A stretch of 38,464 nt of DNA from Chryseobacterium gleum (GTDB lineage Bacteria; Bacteroidota; Bacteroidia; Flavobacteriales_D; Sanyastnellaceae): contig CAMCHP010000024.1 of NCBI GenBank assembly GCA_945874695.1, positions 1-38,464 on the forward strand, given 5' to 3'. The notes under the pieces are model-generated. The model made no database searches, was not told the origin of the DNA, and was given only the letters and a program-made list of their open reading frames with translations. The translations under genes and the position numbers were made by a program. Position 1 is the stretch's first letter; the number at the start of each line of letters is the position of its first letter. Below are positions 16,462 to 24,530 of the stretch, piece after piece.

Positions 16462-17088
16462 TCAGTACTTCCACCAATAATACAAGTGTTTGAGATACTC
16501 ATTATTTACCATGATTAGCCCTTCTTCGCTTTGCCACCATAGCTCGGGATTGTAGTTTAACGGCGTTGCGGCAGCAAAAGCAAGTTTCACGTTCGTACCT
16601 TCGAATACCTGCATGAACACGTTGCGCACACGCCGCAAATGAAACAGCGAGCTGAGTATGGTAAGCTGTTCCACGCCATTGGCTGCACACCATACTTTGA
16701 GCGTAGCTGCTTCTTCGAAGGTGCTGGTGTTATTCTCAAGCAGAGTTATGCGGTCGAAAGGTACGCCCCGTGCAACCAAGAATCGCTTTGTTAGCTGGGC
16801 TTCTGTGAGTAAAGTGTCGAGCGCGAGCAGCGAAGAAGGAACATTACCACCCGTGCATACAATGTGTGTTGCACGGCCGTCTTCAATCCATGGTAAAGCA
16901 GCCGAGCCACGCTCAAAACTATTGCCACCAAGAATAACAAGAAATGGGGTAGGGGCGGTACTCGTTTCAACGGTTAAGTGCGAGCCCAACGCCTGTAGAA
17001 TTGCTGTTCTAAAGATGAACGCAGCACCAATCATAACAACGAGCACACCGGCCGTAATTGCAATTTTTCGGCGACGATTTATTTTCAT
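16462..17088 (-). CDS. YdcF/SanA-like (DUF218) membrane-anchored protein
   Basis: About 208 residues from ATG 17088 (MKINRRRKIAITAG); a GTG at 17124 is possible but would overlap the previous gene. One N-terminal membrane segment (about 8-28) precedes a periplasmic DUF218 domain: FLVILGGNSFERGSAALPWI, HIVCTGGNVP, the acidic pocket segment LLENNTSTFEEA, and TILSSLFHLRRVRNVF. The family (ElyC/SanA/YdcF) is linked to envelope integrity and to late peptidoglycan or lipid-carrier steps in enterobacteria; the exact reaction is unknown. It is the third gene of the fabG unit, 22 bases behind the VWA-like gene. Confidence 0.8.
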   Translation of the reverse strand: MKINRRRKIAITAGVLVVMIGAAFIFRTAILQALGSHLTVETSTAPTPFLVILGGNSFERGSAALPWIEDGRATHIVCTGGNVPSSLLALDTLLTEAQLTKRFLVARGVPFDRITLLENNTSTFEEAATLKVWCAANGVEQLTILSSLFHLRRVRNVFMQVFEGTNVKLAFAAATPLNYNPELWWQSEEGLIMVNNEYLKHLYYWWKY

Positions 17089-17110
17089 GTACAGCGGTAG
17101 TTGGGTGTCG

Positions 17111-19207
17111 TTAATACGTTCCACTCCATTTACGGAGGAGCCACTCGAGGCTGAGCAGGGCTAATAAAATGACCAGGATTACCCAAAGGTGAATGGCATC
17201 AGACAGTTTGGTACGTTCGTACGAAACGGTAACCAAGTCTTCAGAACTCAAAATGGCTTGCGCCAAGGCATCGAGTTGGTCAGGTGTGTACAACGAACCT
17301 CCATTTTCTTGAGCTAAGCGATTCAGCAAGCCGTGATCGGCCTCCATGCGTGCTGATTCAAGTTGCAGTGCAGTGAGAGTCAACTCACCGCGTTCTTCGA
17401 TGATTTTACCGCCTACACTCGTCTTTGCTAACCACGTATAATCACCAGCCGGAAGCGTACCCAAATCTGCGCGGTAGCCGTTTCCAGATCGTCCGAAACC
17501 AAAGGTATATACCTCGTCATTAGCATTGCGGATCTCAAGTTGAACCTCAGGGTCGGTGATTACTTCATAAGCGGCATTGTATACCTCTGCCATAAAAATT
17601 ATCCGCTCATTCTCACGCACGTCGCGGGGAGCCGTTACACGAAATTGGCGGCGATCATCACGACTGGCTAAATACTGTACGATGCTCGACATCAATTTGT
17701 CGAAGCGTGTATGGTTGCCATTTTTTAAGAATTGGACCAGTCGCCAACGCCAAATTCCTTCGCCAGCAATCAATCCAAATTTTACGCCATTGACTTGATT
17801 AAAACCAACAAGCGTGGTTTCGGTTTCGATCGGTCCAATGCGGCGTAACAAGAAAGGAACTGAACCAGGGGCCGACTCCAAATCACCAAAAGGCACCGCC
17901 AATGGGGGGAAATCTTTGATCATTTGATTGGCCTCATCATCGAGTGTGAAAAGAGAGAACCCTTTTGAGGCAACCGCTTGCACATCGGTTGTTGCGTTTC
18001 CGCGCGCACCAACAAACGAGTACCCCAATTTCATCGAATTAAATCCTTGCAAATTGGTTTCAGCACCAACGACCACTAAAAACGGTTGCGATGCGACCAA
18101 ACGCTCTGCCAGAAAGGCATTACCGAAGCCTGATTTCGATGGAATTTGATGAAAAACAACCAAGCTGTAATCAGTTATTTTTCCAGTGAATTCTTGGGCT
18201 GTGGCAACTGTTACTTGATAGTTTTCATTGCTCTCGATTGATTTTCGCAAGGCAGCAATATCGGGGTGGGGTGCAGCTGCAAGGATGAGAACTTTCTGCC
18301 GGTTTTCAAGGACATCGATGTACACATCGCGGCGGTTGTTCACCAGAGTAACTTCATTTTTTACGCCCTCGATGCGGATGGTGTACCGTTGCAAACCGCT
18401 GCCGCGTGCTTCAAGTATGGCTGTGCGTGTATCAAGCAGATAATCGTTACCGATGGTAAGGCTTTCTGAATAAACCGTTTGACCATTGTGTTCAATTGAG
18501 ATGCGCGTGAGCATGCCTGCAGCTTTGTGCGCCTCACTCACGATCTGAATGGGGAAACGGTTTCCTAGGTAGGCCAATCGATTGGTGTTGGCTTCAACAA
18601 TGCGCAAATCGCGTTTAGGGGTGGTGTCGCCCAGAGCCACAGTGTAAACCGGTGCATTGAGTTTTTTTCCTGCATAAACCGGATCGGCTCCCGCATTGTA
18701 TATTCCGTCACTGGCAATAATTACGGCGCCTATGTTTCGGTTGCTATGGCGGTTGTATAAGCCGTCTAGCAACTTCGAAAAGTCGGTCACTTTAGCGCTG
18801 TAATCAAGGCTATCGAAGCGTGTTTCGCCATTCAAGGCATCCCCAAATGTGTAGCGAACCACTTGATATTGTGACTCAAGTTTTGCAGCAAATTGCTCGA
18901 GGTTTTGTTTCCAAGTGCTGGTGTAAAAAGCACTATCGGCAGTTTGCGCAATCGACTCGCTGTTATCTTGTGCAATCAAGATGATGGGCGGCTCGATGTC
19001 ACGTTCAATGGTTTTAATGAGCGGACGTACAAGAAGTATTGCGAGAATGGACAACGTAACAAATCGAAATACCCCTAAAAGTGTGCGTAAGAGCGGTGAC
19101 AGGTGTTGATTCTGTCGATCACGCCGGTAGAAAACAAAAGCAATCCCCGCTGCAGAAATGATGCAGATGAGAAGGAGCCAAGAGGGGTATTCGAAAAGTA
19201 TTTTCAC
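17111..19207 (-). CDS. VWA-like membrane protein (BatA/YfbK-like architecture)
   Basis: A 698-residue protein with two N-terminal membrane segments (about 10-25 and 44-62) and one near the C-terminus (about 675-692, LWVILVILLALLSLEWLL). Between them is a domain with IILIAQDNSESIAQ (D-x-S-x-S, MIDAS-like) and AVIIASDGIYNAGADP, typical of von Willebrand A folds. Then come beta-sandwich regions and VLILAAAPHPDIAALRKSI, a class I glutamine-amidotransferase-like start. Proteins of this build are widespread in Bacteroidota and are thought to be envelope proteins; no enzymatic role is known. It is 12 bases behind fabG. Confidence 0.75.
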   Translation of the reverse strand: MKILFEYPSWLLLICIISAAGIAFVFYRRDRQNQHLSPLLRTLLGVFRFVTLSILAILLVRPLIKTIERDIEPPIILIAQDNSESIAQTADSAFYTSTWKQNLEQFAAKLESQYQVVRYTFGDALNGETRFDSLDYSAKVTDFSKLLDGLYNRHSNRNIGAVIIASDGIYNAGADPVYAGKKLNAPVYTVALGDTTPKRDLRIVEANTNRLAYLGNRFPIQIVSEAHKAAGMLTRISIEHNGQTVYSESLTIGNDYLLDTRTAILEARGSGLQRYTIRIEGVKNEVTLVNNRRDVYIDVLENRQKVLILAAAPHPDIAALRKSIESNENYQVTVATAQEFTGKITDYSLVVFHQIPSKSGFGNAFLAERLVASQPFLVVVGAETNLQGFNSMKLGYSFVGARGNATTDVQAVASKGFSLFTLDDEANQMIKDFPPLAVPFGDLESAPGSVPFLLRRIGPIETETTLVGFNQVNGVKFGLIAGEGIWRWRLVQFLKNGNHTRFDKLMSSIVQYLASRDDRRQFRVTAPRDVRENERIIFMAEVYNAAYEVITDPEVQLEIRNANDEVYTFGFGRSGNGYRADLGTLPAGDYTWLAKTSVGGKIIEERGELTLTALQLESARMEADHGLLNRLAQENGGSLYTPDQLDALAQAILSSEDLVTVSYERTKLSDAIHLWVILVILLALLSLEWLLRKWSGTY

Positions 19208-19219
19208 GGGCGTGTTGAA

Positions 19220-19966
19220 TTACATCAACATGCCGCCATCGACATGGATGACTTGTCCTGTAATGTATGTGCTCATGCCTGAGGCTAAAAAGAGTGTGAG
19301 ATTCGCCACATCTTCGGGCGTTCCTCCGCGCTTCAAAGGGATGGCTTCACGCCATTCTTGCACCACTTTTTCGTCAAGTGCGCCTGTCATTTCAGTTTCG
19401 ATGAACCCGGGAGCAATGGCATTGCAACGAATGTTACGGGAACCAAGTTCCGCAGCAACCGATTTTGTAAATCCGAGAATGCCCGCCTTCGAAGCTGCGT
19501 AATTGGCTTGGCCTGCATTTCCTTTGACACCCACTACGGAGCTCATGTTAATGATGGAGCCACTGCGCGCCTTGAGCATAGGTTTCAACACCGCTTTGGT
19601 GAGGTTGAATGCAGATTTCAAGTTAACCGACATCACTTCATCCCACTGATCTTCGGTCATGCGCAACAACAAGGTGTCACGTGTAATGCCTGCGTTGTTG
19701 ACCAAAACGTCGATGGTGCCAAAAGCAGCTACTACATCGTCTGCCAGTTTTTGAGCCGCTGTGAAGTCAGCCGCATCTGATTTAAATCCTTTAGCCTTTC
19801 CGCCTAGCGCCTCCAGTTCGGCCTCGAGCGCGCGTGCTTTTTCATCAGAAGATACATACGTAAATGCAACGGTAGCACCTTGAGCCGCAAAAGCCTCAGC
19901 TATACCTTTACCGATTCCGCGTGTGGCGCCAGTCACTATGGCCACTTTGCCTTGGAGAAGTTTCAT
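19220..19966 (-). CDS. fabG: 3-oxoacyl-[acyl-carrier-protein] reductase
   Basis: A 248-residue short-chain dehydrogenase that reduces 3-oxoacyl-ACP with NADPH in each round of fatty acid elongation. The cofactor site TGATRGIG is at about residues 12-19 and NNAG at about 90-93. The catalytic Ser is in SSVVGVKGNAGQANYAASKA, with the Y-x-x-x-K of the active site at YAASK. The tail ITGQVIHVDGGMLM is the canonical FabG ending. It heads a transcript that continues into the VWA-like and YdcF-like genes, and has its own probable promoter overlapping an inverted repeat. Confidence 0.96.
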   Translation of the reverse strand: MKLLQGKVAIVTGATRGIGKGIAEAFAAQGATVAFTYVSSDEKARALEAELEALGGKAKGFKSDAADFTAAQKLADDVVAAFGTIDVLVNNAGITRDTLLLRMTEDQWDEVMSVNLKSAFNLTKAVLKPMLKARSGSIINMSSVVGVKGNAGQANYAASKAGILGFTKSVAAELGSRNIRCNAIAPGFIETEMTGALDEKVVQEWREAIPLKRGGTPEDVANLTLFLASGMSTYITGQVIHVDGGMLM

Positions 19967-19988
19967 GCGTTTGGATTTAGAAGTGGGC

Positions 19989-19996
19989 CAAAGATA
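19989..19996 (-). promoter_or_regulatory. Probable -7 element for fabG
   Basis: Minus-strand TATCTTTG, an exact TAnnTTTG match, 22 bases before the fabG ATG. It overlaps one arm of the inverted repeat at 19993-20019. Confidence 0.5.
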
Positions 19997-20019
19997 GGCA
20001 ATTCTATTTGCTGCCTATC
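19993..20019. repeat. 8-bp inverted repeat at the fabG promoter
   Basis: GATAGGCA (19993-20000) and TGCCTATC (20012-20019) are exact inverted copies around an 11-base spacer. Read on the minus strand it lies just past the stop of the Fe-S gene and could end that transcript, or it could be an operator for fabG, because one arm covers part of the -7 element. Confidence 0.6.
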
Positions 20020-20038
20020 GGCAGGATGGGTGAAGATG

Positions 20039-20836
20039 TCACAACAAATCTGCTGCCTCAGCAATGAGTTCAGCGACATCTTTCACGACGATGTTGTCTT
20101 CCTGGTTGAAGTTTTTAACGCCATCTGTCATCATGGTATTGCAAAAAGGACAACCTGTAGCAATGATGTTCGGTTTCACCTCGAGTGCATCTTCTGTGCG
20201 TTCAATGTTCACCTCTTTATCACCCTTTTCAGCCTCTTTAAACATTTGCGCACCACCGGCACCGCAGCATAATCCATTTGATTTGCAACGACGCATTTCT
20301 ACTAACTCGCTGTCAAGCTTCATCAAGGCTTCACGGGGCGCTTCATACACATCGTTCGCCCTTCCGAGGTAACACGGATCGTGAAAAGTTATTCGCTTCC
20401 CTTTGAAATCGCCGCCGCCACTCAGTTGCAGCTTACCCTCTTTCATCAACGCGTTGATCATTTGGGTATGGTGAATCACTTCGTAATTCCCGCCCAATTC
20501 GGGGTATTCATTTTTAAGGATATTGAAGCAATGCGGACAACCAGTGACAATCTTTCGTATGCCGTAGCCATTCAAAACTTCGATGTTTTGCATGGCTTGC
20601 ATTTGGTATAAGAATTCATTGCCTGCGCGTTTTGCAGGATCACCAGTACAGCTCTCTTCTGCACCGAGCACTGCAAATTTCACACCGCTGTGGTTCAGTA
20701 CACGTGCAATAGCTTTCGTGATGCGTTTGGCGCGATCATCGAAACTGCCTGAGCAGCCGACCCAGAATAAGACTTCAGGTGCTTCGCCTTGTGCGGCCAT
20801 TTCGGCCATGGTTGGTATATGTAGCGCTTGTGCCAT
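20039..20836 (-). CDS. CCG-domain (Fe-S)-binding protein, HdrB/GlpC-like
   Basis: A 265-residue soluble protein of the heterodisulfide-reductase/glycolate-oxidase Fe-S family. The cysteine motifs occur in order: VGCSGSFDD, a Cys at ESCTGD, TGCPHCFN, DPCYLGR, LCCGAGGAQ and TGCPFCNT. In relatives these CCG motifs bind a non-cubane 4Fe-4S cluster and pass electrons to a partner dehydrogenase or quinone. No signal peptide, so it acts on the cytoplasmic side. It starts 6 bases after the membrane Fe-S gene, and the two surely form one complex. The electron donor and acceptor are not shown by the sequence. Confidence 0.88.
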   Translation of the reverse strand: MAQALHIPTMAEMAAQGEAPEVLFWVGCSGSFDDRAKRITKAIARVLNHSGVKFAVLGAEESCTGDPAKRAGNEFLYQMQAMQNIEVLNGYGIRKIVTGCPHCFNILKNEYPELGGNYEVIHHTQMINALMKEGKLQLSGGGDFKGKRITFHDPCYLGRANDVYEAPREALMKLDSELVEMRRCKSNGLCCGAGGAQMFKEAEKGDKEVNIERTEDALEVKPNIIATGCPFCNTMMTDGVKNFNQEDNIVVKDVAELIAEAADLL

Positions 20837-20842
20837 TGGTAA

Positions 20843-22210
20843 TTAGCTTTTTAATTCATCAACCCATTTGCCGCGATCGACTGCAGGAAACGCCCAAGGC
20901 GCACCGTTGTTTTCAACATTGTTGAACATCGCAGTGATTGATTCGGGTGACTTACTTTCTTCCATGATCAAATGCCTGCGCAAATCGATAATGATGCTCA
21001 CGGGATCAATGTTAACCGGACAAGCTTCAACACAAGCATTGCAGGTTGTGCAGGCCCACAGTTCTTCTTCACTGATGTAATCACGGAGCAACGACTTGCC
21101 ATCTTCTACCGGTTGGCCGCTTGCATCGCAGGTTTTTCCGACTTCTTCTAAGCGATCGCGGGTATCCATCATGATTTTACGGGGCGATAGCAGCTTACCC
21201 GTTTGATTTGCCGGGCAAACCGAAGAACAACGTCCGCATTCGGTGCAAGTGTAGGCATCAAACAACTGCTTCCACGTTAAGTCTGTTACATCTTTGGCGC
21301 CGAATTTGACGGGTGCGGCATCGGCCGGTGCTGCTGCATAAGGATCGGCAGACGGATCAAGCATCAATTTGACTTCACGGGTCACTGCATCCAAGTTGGT
21401 GAGTTGACCTTTCGGTTCGAGTTTGCTATACCACGTATTGGGGAAAGCCATCATGATGTGGAAGTGCTTTGAATATGGCACATACACCAAGAATCCTAAA
21501 ATCCCTATGATATGAAACCACCACATAAAGCGTTCGAGCACGACGAGTGAATCGGCTCCCATCCCGCTGTAAAGCGGAGATAAAAATTGACTCACAGGAA
21601 ATGCCCCTGCTTGTAGGGCGTAATGACTGAGTTGTTCACTGATTTCAGCACCAGATGCCGCCAGCATGGCAACATGCTGTTGTAGCAAATGATCGGCAGC
21701 ATTCATGCTTAAGAAGGCAAACATGAGCAACACTTCCACGACCAAAATGATGTTCGCATCGGATTTTGGCCAACCGGCGAGCTCTTTACTACGGAAACGT
21801 TTGATGTAAATCACGTTGCGGCGAATCAAAAACACGACGCAAGCCAGAAGAACACCTGCAGCTAGAATCTCAAATGAACCAATCAGCACATCGTATACTG
21901 GGCCGAGTCCGAGTTGTGCGAAGATTCGATGTTGCCCGGTTAAGCCGTCAATTACAATTTCGAGCACCTCGATATTGATGATCACAAAGCCTAAATAGAT
22001 CAAAAAGTGCAAAAAGCCTGCCACCGGTCGCTTGACCATTTTTGATTGCCCGAGGGCAACCCAAGCCATCACTTTCCAACGATCGCTCTTGCGGTCATTA
22101 CGCGCTTCATCGCGTCCGAGCAGAATGTTTCTTCGCACTTCACGAATACGCCGAGCGAAGAAGTACACGCCGGTTGCGAAAACGAGTAGAAAAAGGATTT
22201 GTGCGATCAT
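20843..22210 (-). CDS. Membrane (Fe-S)-binding oxidoreductase subunit, HdrD/NarI-like
   Basis: A 455-residue protein with about five membrane segments in the first ~270 residues (a NarI-like or cytochrome-b-type region containing several His). A C-terminal soluble part follows with two 4Fe-4S motifs: CTECGRCSSVCPANQ and CTTCNACVEACPVN. The pattern suggests transfer of electrons between a quinone and the soluble CCG partner encoded 6 bases downstream. The pair, behind an MCE gene and an amidase gene, is a conserved Bacteroidota order. The link between envelope synthesis and electron transfer is positional only. Confidence 0.88.
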   Translation of the reverse strand: MIAQILFLLVFATGVYFFARRIREVRRNILLGRDEARNDRKSDRWKVMAWVALGQSKMVKRPVAGFLHFLIYLGFVIINIEVLEIVIDGLTGQHRIFAQLGLGPVYDVLIGSFEILAAGVLLACVVFLIRRNVIYIKRFRSKELAGWPKSDANIILVVEVLLMFAFLSMNAADHLLQQHVAMLAASGAEISEQLSHYALQAGAFPVSQFLSPLYSGMGADSLVVLERFMWWFHIIGILGFLVYVPYSKHFHIMMAFPNTWYSKLEPKGQLTNLDAVTREVKLMLDPSADPYAAAPADAAPVKFGAKDVTDLTWKQLFDAYTCTECGRCSSVCPANQTGKLLSPRKIMMDTRDRLEEVGKTCDASGQPVEDGKSLLRDYISEEELWACTTCNACVEACPVNIDPVSIIIDLRRHLIMEESKSPESITAMFNNVENNGAPWAFPAVDRGKWVDELKS

Positions 22211-22222
22211 AGCGGCTAACTG

Positions 22223-23272
22223 TTACTGTTCAGAAGCTTCGCGCGCCTTGAGTTCGGCATCAACGATTTCCTGGATTTGCTTCAATTCTTTTTTCGAGAG
22301 TTGGTCTTTGGGCTTCTTACCAAAAACCGAAACACTCACATACCGCCAAGGGTTCATGTAGAGGTCATTTATGAGGTATTGAACCTCTAAATTGGTCTGT
22401 ATGAGTGATTGATGCAACGAATCGGTGTTGAGCAGCATGGCAATACTTCCTTCGCCGTTGTTCACTTTGTCCATCACTTCAGCAAAATCACCAAGTGCGC
22501 GATCGGCCTTATTCAGCGTAGCCGCCAAGTCAACACGCGCAAGAGAGTCGGTAACCGCATCAAGATTGCTTACAATGTTCGATATACGTGCATTGTTTGC
22601 CCGTAAATTGTACGTGATGGAGTCAACATTATTGAATATCGAGGTGAGGGTCGAACTATTCGCCGCAATGGTATTATCAAGCCGATAAGATGTTTTCTCG
22701 AGATTTTCCATGGTGCGTTGCAAACTCTCGAATACCTTCGGAAGGCCTTGTGTTGCGTCATCTTCAAAAAAGGCTTGCAAGTTGAGGAGAATGTCATCCA
22801 CACCTTGAATAAGTTGGTCGGTTTTTTTCTTCAGCGGCACCAGTTCAATGCGCACTGCCTCGGCAATGCTCATTTCAATTTCAGAGGGCAGGGTGTCGTT
22901 TTTCATGGCTATAACCGACGAGTCTCCAAGGAGCAATTCGATCGCTTTCGAGCCAAAGAAATCAGAGCTTATGATGCGAGCCGTGGTGTTGATCGGCACA
23001 TTGAGTTCGTCTTTGTCGATCATAAATGAAACCAACAAGCTGCCATCACCTTTCGGGTGAAAACCTACATTTTTCACTTGCCCTACTTTGAATCCGTTCA
23101 AAATAACCGGATTCGCAGGCCCGAGCCCATCTACATTGTCGTATACCGCGTAAAAGGTGCGCTGATTGATAAACAAGCTAATCCCTTTCAGGTAATTCAC
23201 TCCGACAACGAGCAGAACCAAACTGATCAATACAATGGTTCCGATTTTAAATTCTTTCGAGACGCCTTTCAA
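22223..23272 (-). CDS. MCE/MlaD-family lipid-transport protein
   Basis: A 349-residue protein with one N-terminal membrane segment (EFKIGTIVLISLVLLVVGVNYLKG at about 6-29) and a single MCE domain: FYAVYDNVDGLGPANPVILNGFKVG through DELNVPINTTARIISSDFFGSKAIELLLG. The rest is a long helical region (about 150-300) with Asn- and Ser-rich stretches, likely a coiled coil. In the MlaD family such proteins form a hexamer that carries phospholipid between membranes together with an MlaE/MlaF ABC transporter. No such transporter gene is in this window. It lies 11 bases behind the amidase gene. Confidence 0.88.
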   Translation of the reverse strand: MKGVSKEFKIGTIVLISLVLLVVGVNYLKGISLFINQRTFYAVYDNVDGLGPANPVILNGFKVGQVKNVGFHPKGDGSLLVSFMIDKDELNVPINTTARIISSDFFGSKAIELLLGDSSVIAMKNDTLPSEIEMSIAEAVRIELVPLKKKTDQLIQGVDDILLNLQAFFEDDATQGLPKVFESLQRTMENLEKTSYRLDNTIAANSSTLTSIFNNVDSITYNLRANNARISNIVSNLDAVTDSLARVDLAATLNKADRALGDFAEVMDKVNNGEGSIAMLLNTDSLHQSLIQTNLEVQYLINDLYMNPWRYVSVSVFGKKPKDQLSKKELKQIQEIVDAELKAREASEQ

Positions 23273-23283
23273 ATGTTCTAATC

Positions 23284-24471
23284 TTAAGGTTTTGCTTCAA
23301 GCGCTTCAGCAAGTGAGATGCGTTCCGTGTTTCGAAAAGCAATCACGAAGGCTCCCGCAAAGCCATGTTTTCGCAATACTTCCTGCATGTGTTTCGCTTC
23401 AGTGTAGTTTGAAGTGAGGCCAACTGCATACTTGTAAAGTCCGTCGCTAAAATACTCATCTACCTGCGATAGACCGCGGAAATTTTCAGGTTTTAATCCA
23501 ATTCTTTCCGACGAAGTCGCAATTTGGATTTGGAATGTGATTTTATTTTTTTCCGCATTGCGCTTTATTTCAGCGAGCCATGCGTTATCTGACTCATTTT
23601 TAGGCTTTTCGCCTTCGGCGGATGTGAGGGTCGATCGGTTAGGTGCGGTTTCTGCCGCAGGAGCCAATCCGTCGATTTCAAGTTTGTACTGCTTGAAAGC
23701 ACGGAAGATTGCCGATGACATGTAGGTTTTTCCTTGTTCACTGTTCAAGAAATCTTCTTCATCAGGATTAGTAAGAAAGCCCATTTCGATCAAAATGCTC
23801 GGCATGGTGGTGAAGCTGATCACGTAAAAGCCGGCTTGTTTCACACCGCGGTCAACGCGCCCAACGCGATCGCGAAACTGTTCTTGTACATACGAGGAGA
23901 GTTGCAGACTCTGATCGAGGTAAGCGTTTTGGCGCAACGTGAGTGCAATGTAAGTGTCAGGGTCATTGGGGTCAAAGCTGTAATTCTCTTCGTAGTTTGC
24001 TTCCCGGTAAATGGCTGCGTTTTCTTTCATCGCGACACGCAGCGATTCTTCAGTTTTGTGCATGCCCATAACAAAAGTGCTCGACCCTTTTGCTGTGGGT
24101 TTGGTGAATGCATCACAATGCACCGAAATGAACAAGTCGGCGTCGGCTGTATTGGCGATTTTGACGCGTCGATTGAGTTCGATGAATGTGTCGTCTTTTC
24201 GGGTATAAACGATCTCAACATCGGGGAATTGTTCTTTGATCAACTTCCCCAATTGCAAAATCACCTCAAGTGTGATGTCTTTTTCGGTTTTTTTGTAGCG
24301 ACCGGTGCCCAAATTTCCAGGGTCAGACCCCCCGTGTCCGGCGTCAAGTACCACCTTGCGTAACACGCCTTTTGGCGCATGCGGGGTAAACCCAACAAAA
24401 ATACCGAGCATACTCACAAGAAAGAGCAATGTTACTCGTTTCTTTAACGTTTCATTCCATTGTGATCGCAT
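23284..24471 (-). CDS. N-acetylmuramoyl-L-alanine amidase with C-terminal SPOR-like domain
   Basis: About 395 residues from ATG 24471 (MRSQWNETLKKRVTLLFLV, a signal-anchor region). The Amidase_3 domain has VVLDAGHGGSDPG, then DDTFIELNRRV and LFISVHCDAF, and ends with the IEMGFLTN motif. The His, Glu and His ligands of the zinc ion and the catalytic Glu can all be placed. It cuts the bond between N-acetylmuramate and the stem peptide, as in cell separation. The C-terminal ~85 residues (ITFQIQIATS...GLYKYAVG...GFAGAFVIAF) look like a SPOR domain, which binds denuded glycan at the division site. It heads the MCE-Fe-S operon and is divergent from lptD over about 60 bases. Confidence 0.9.
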   Translation of the reverse strand: MRSQWNETLKKRVTLLFLVSMLGIFVGFTPHAPKGVLRKVVLDAGHGGSDPGNLGTGRYKKTEKDITLEVILQLGKLIKEQFPDVEIVYTRKDDTFIELNRRVKIANTADADLFISVHCDAFTKPTAKGSSTFVMGMHKTEESLRVAMKENAAIYREANYEENYSFDPNDPDTYIALTLRQNAYLDQSLQLSSYVQEQFRDRVGRVDRGVKQAGFYVISFTTMPSILIEMGFLTNPDEEDFLNSEQGKTYMSSAIFRAFKQYKLEIDGLAPAAETAPNRSTLTSAEGEKPKNESDNAWLAEIKRNAEKNKITFQIQIATSSERIGLKPENFRGLSQVDEYFSDGLYKYAVGLTSNYTEAKHMQEVLRKHGFAGAFVIAFRNTERISLAEALEAKP

Positions 24472-24504
24472 AGATGACTTCTCCAGCATGTAGGGACTTT
24501 TCAG

Positions 24505-24512
24505 TAGCTTTG
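24505..24512 (+). promoter_or_regulatory. Probable -7 element for lptD
   Basis: TAGCTTTG, an exact TAnnTTTG match, 18 bases before ATG 24531, with an expected start point near 24518. It supports 24531 over the in-frame upstream start at 24474. No matching element was seen for the divergent amidase gene in this gap. Confidence 0.5.
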
Positions 24513-24530
24513 GCACCGCGTTATGCCCCA

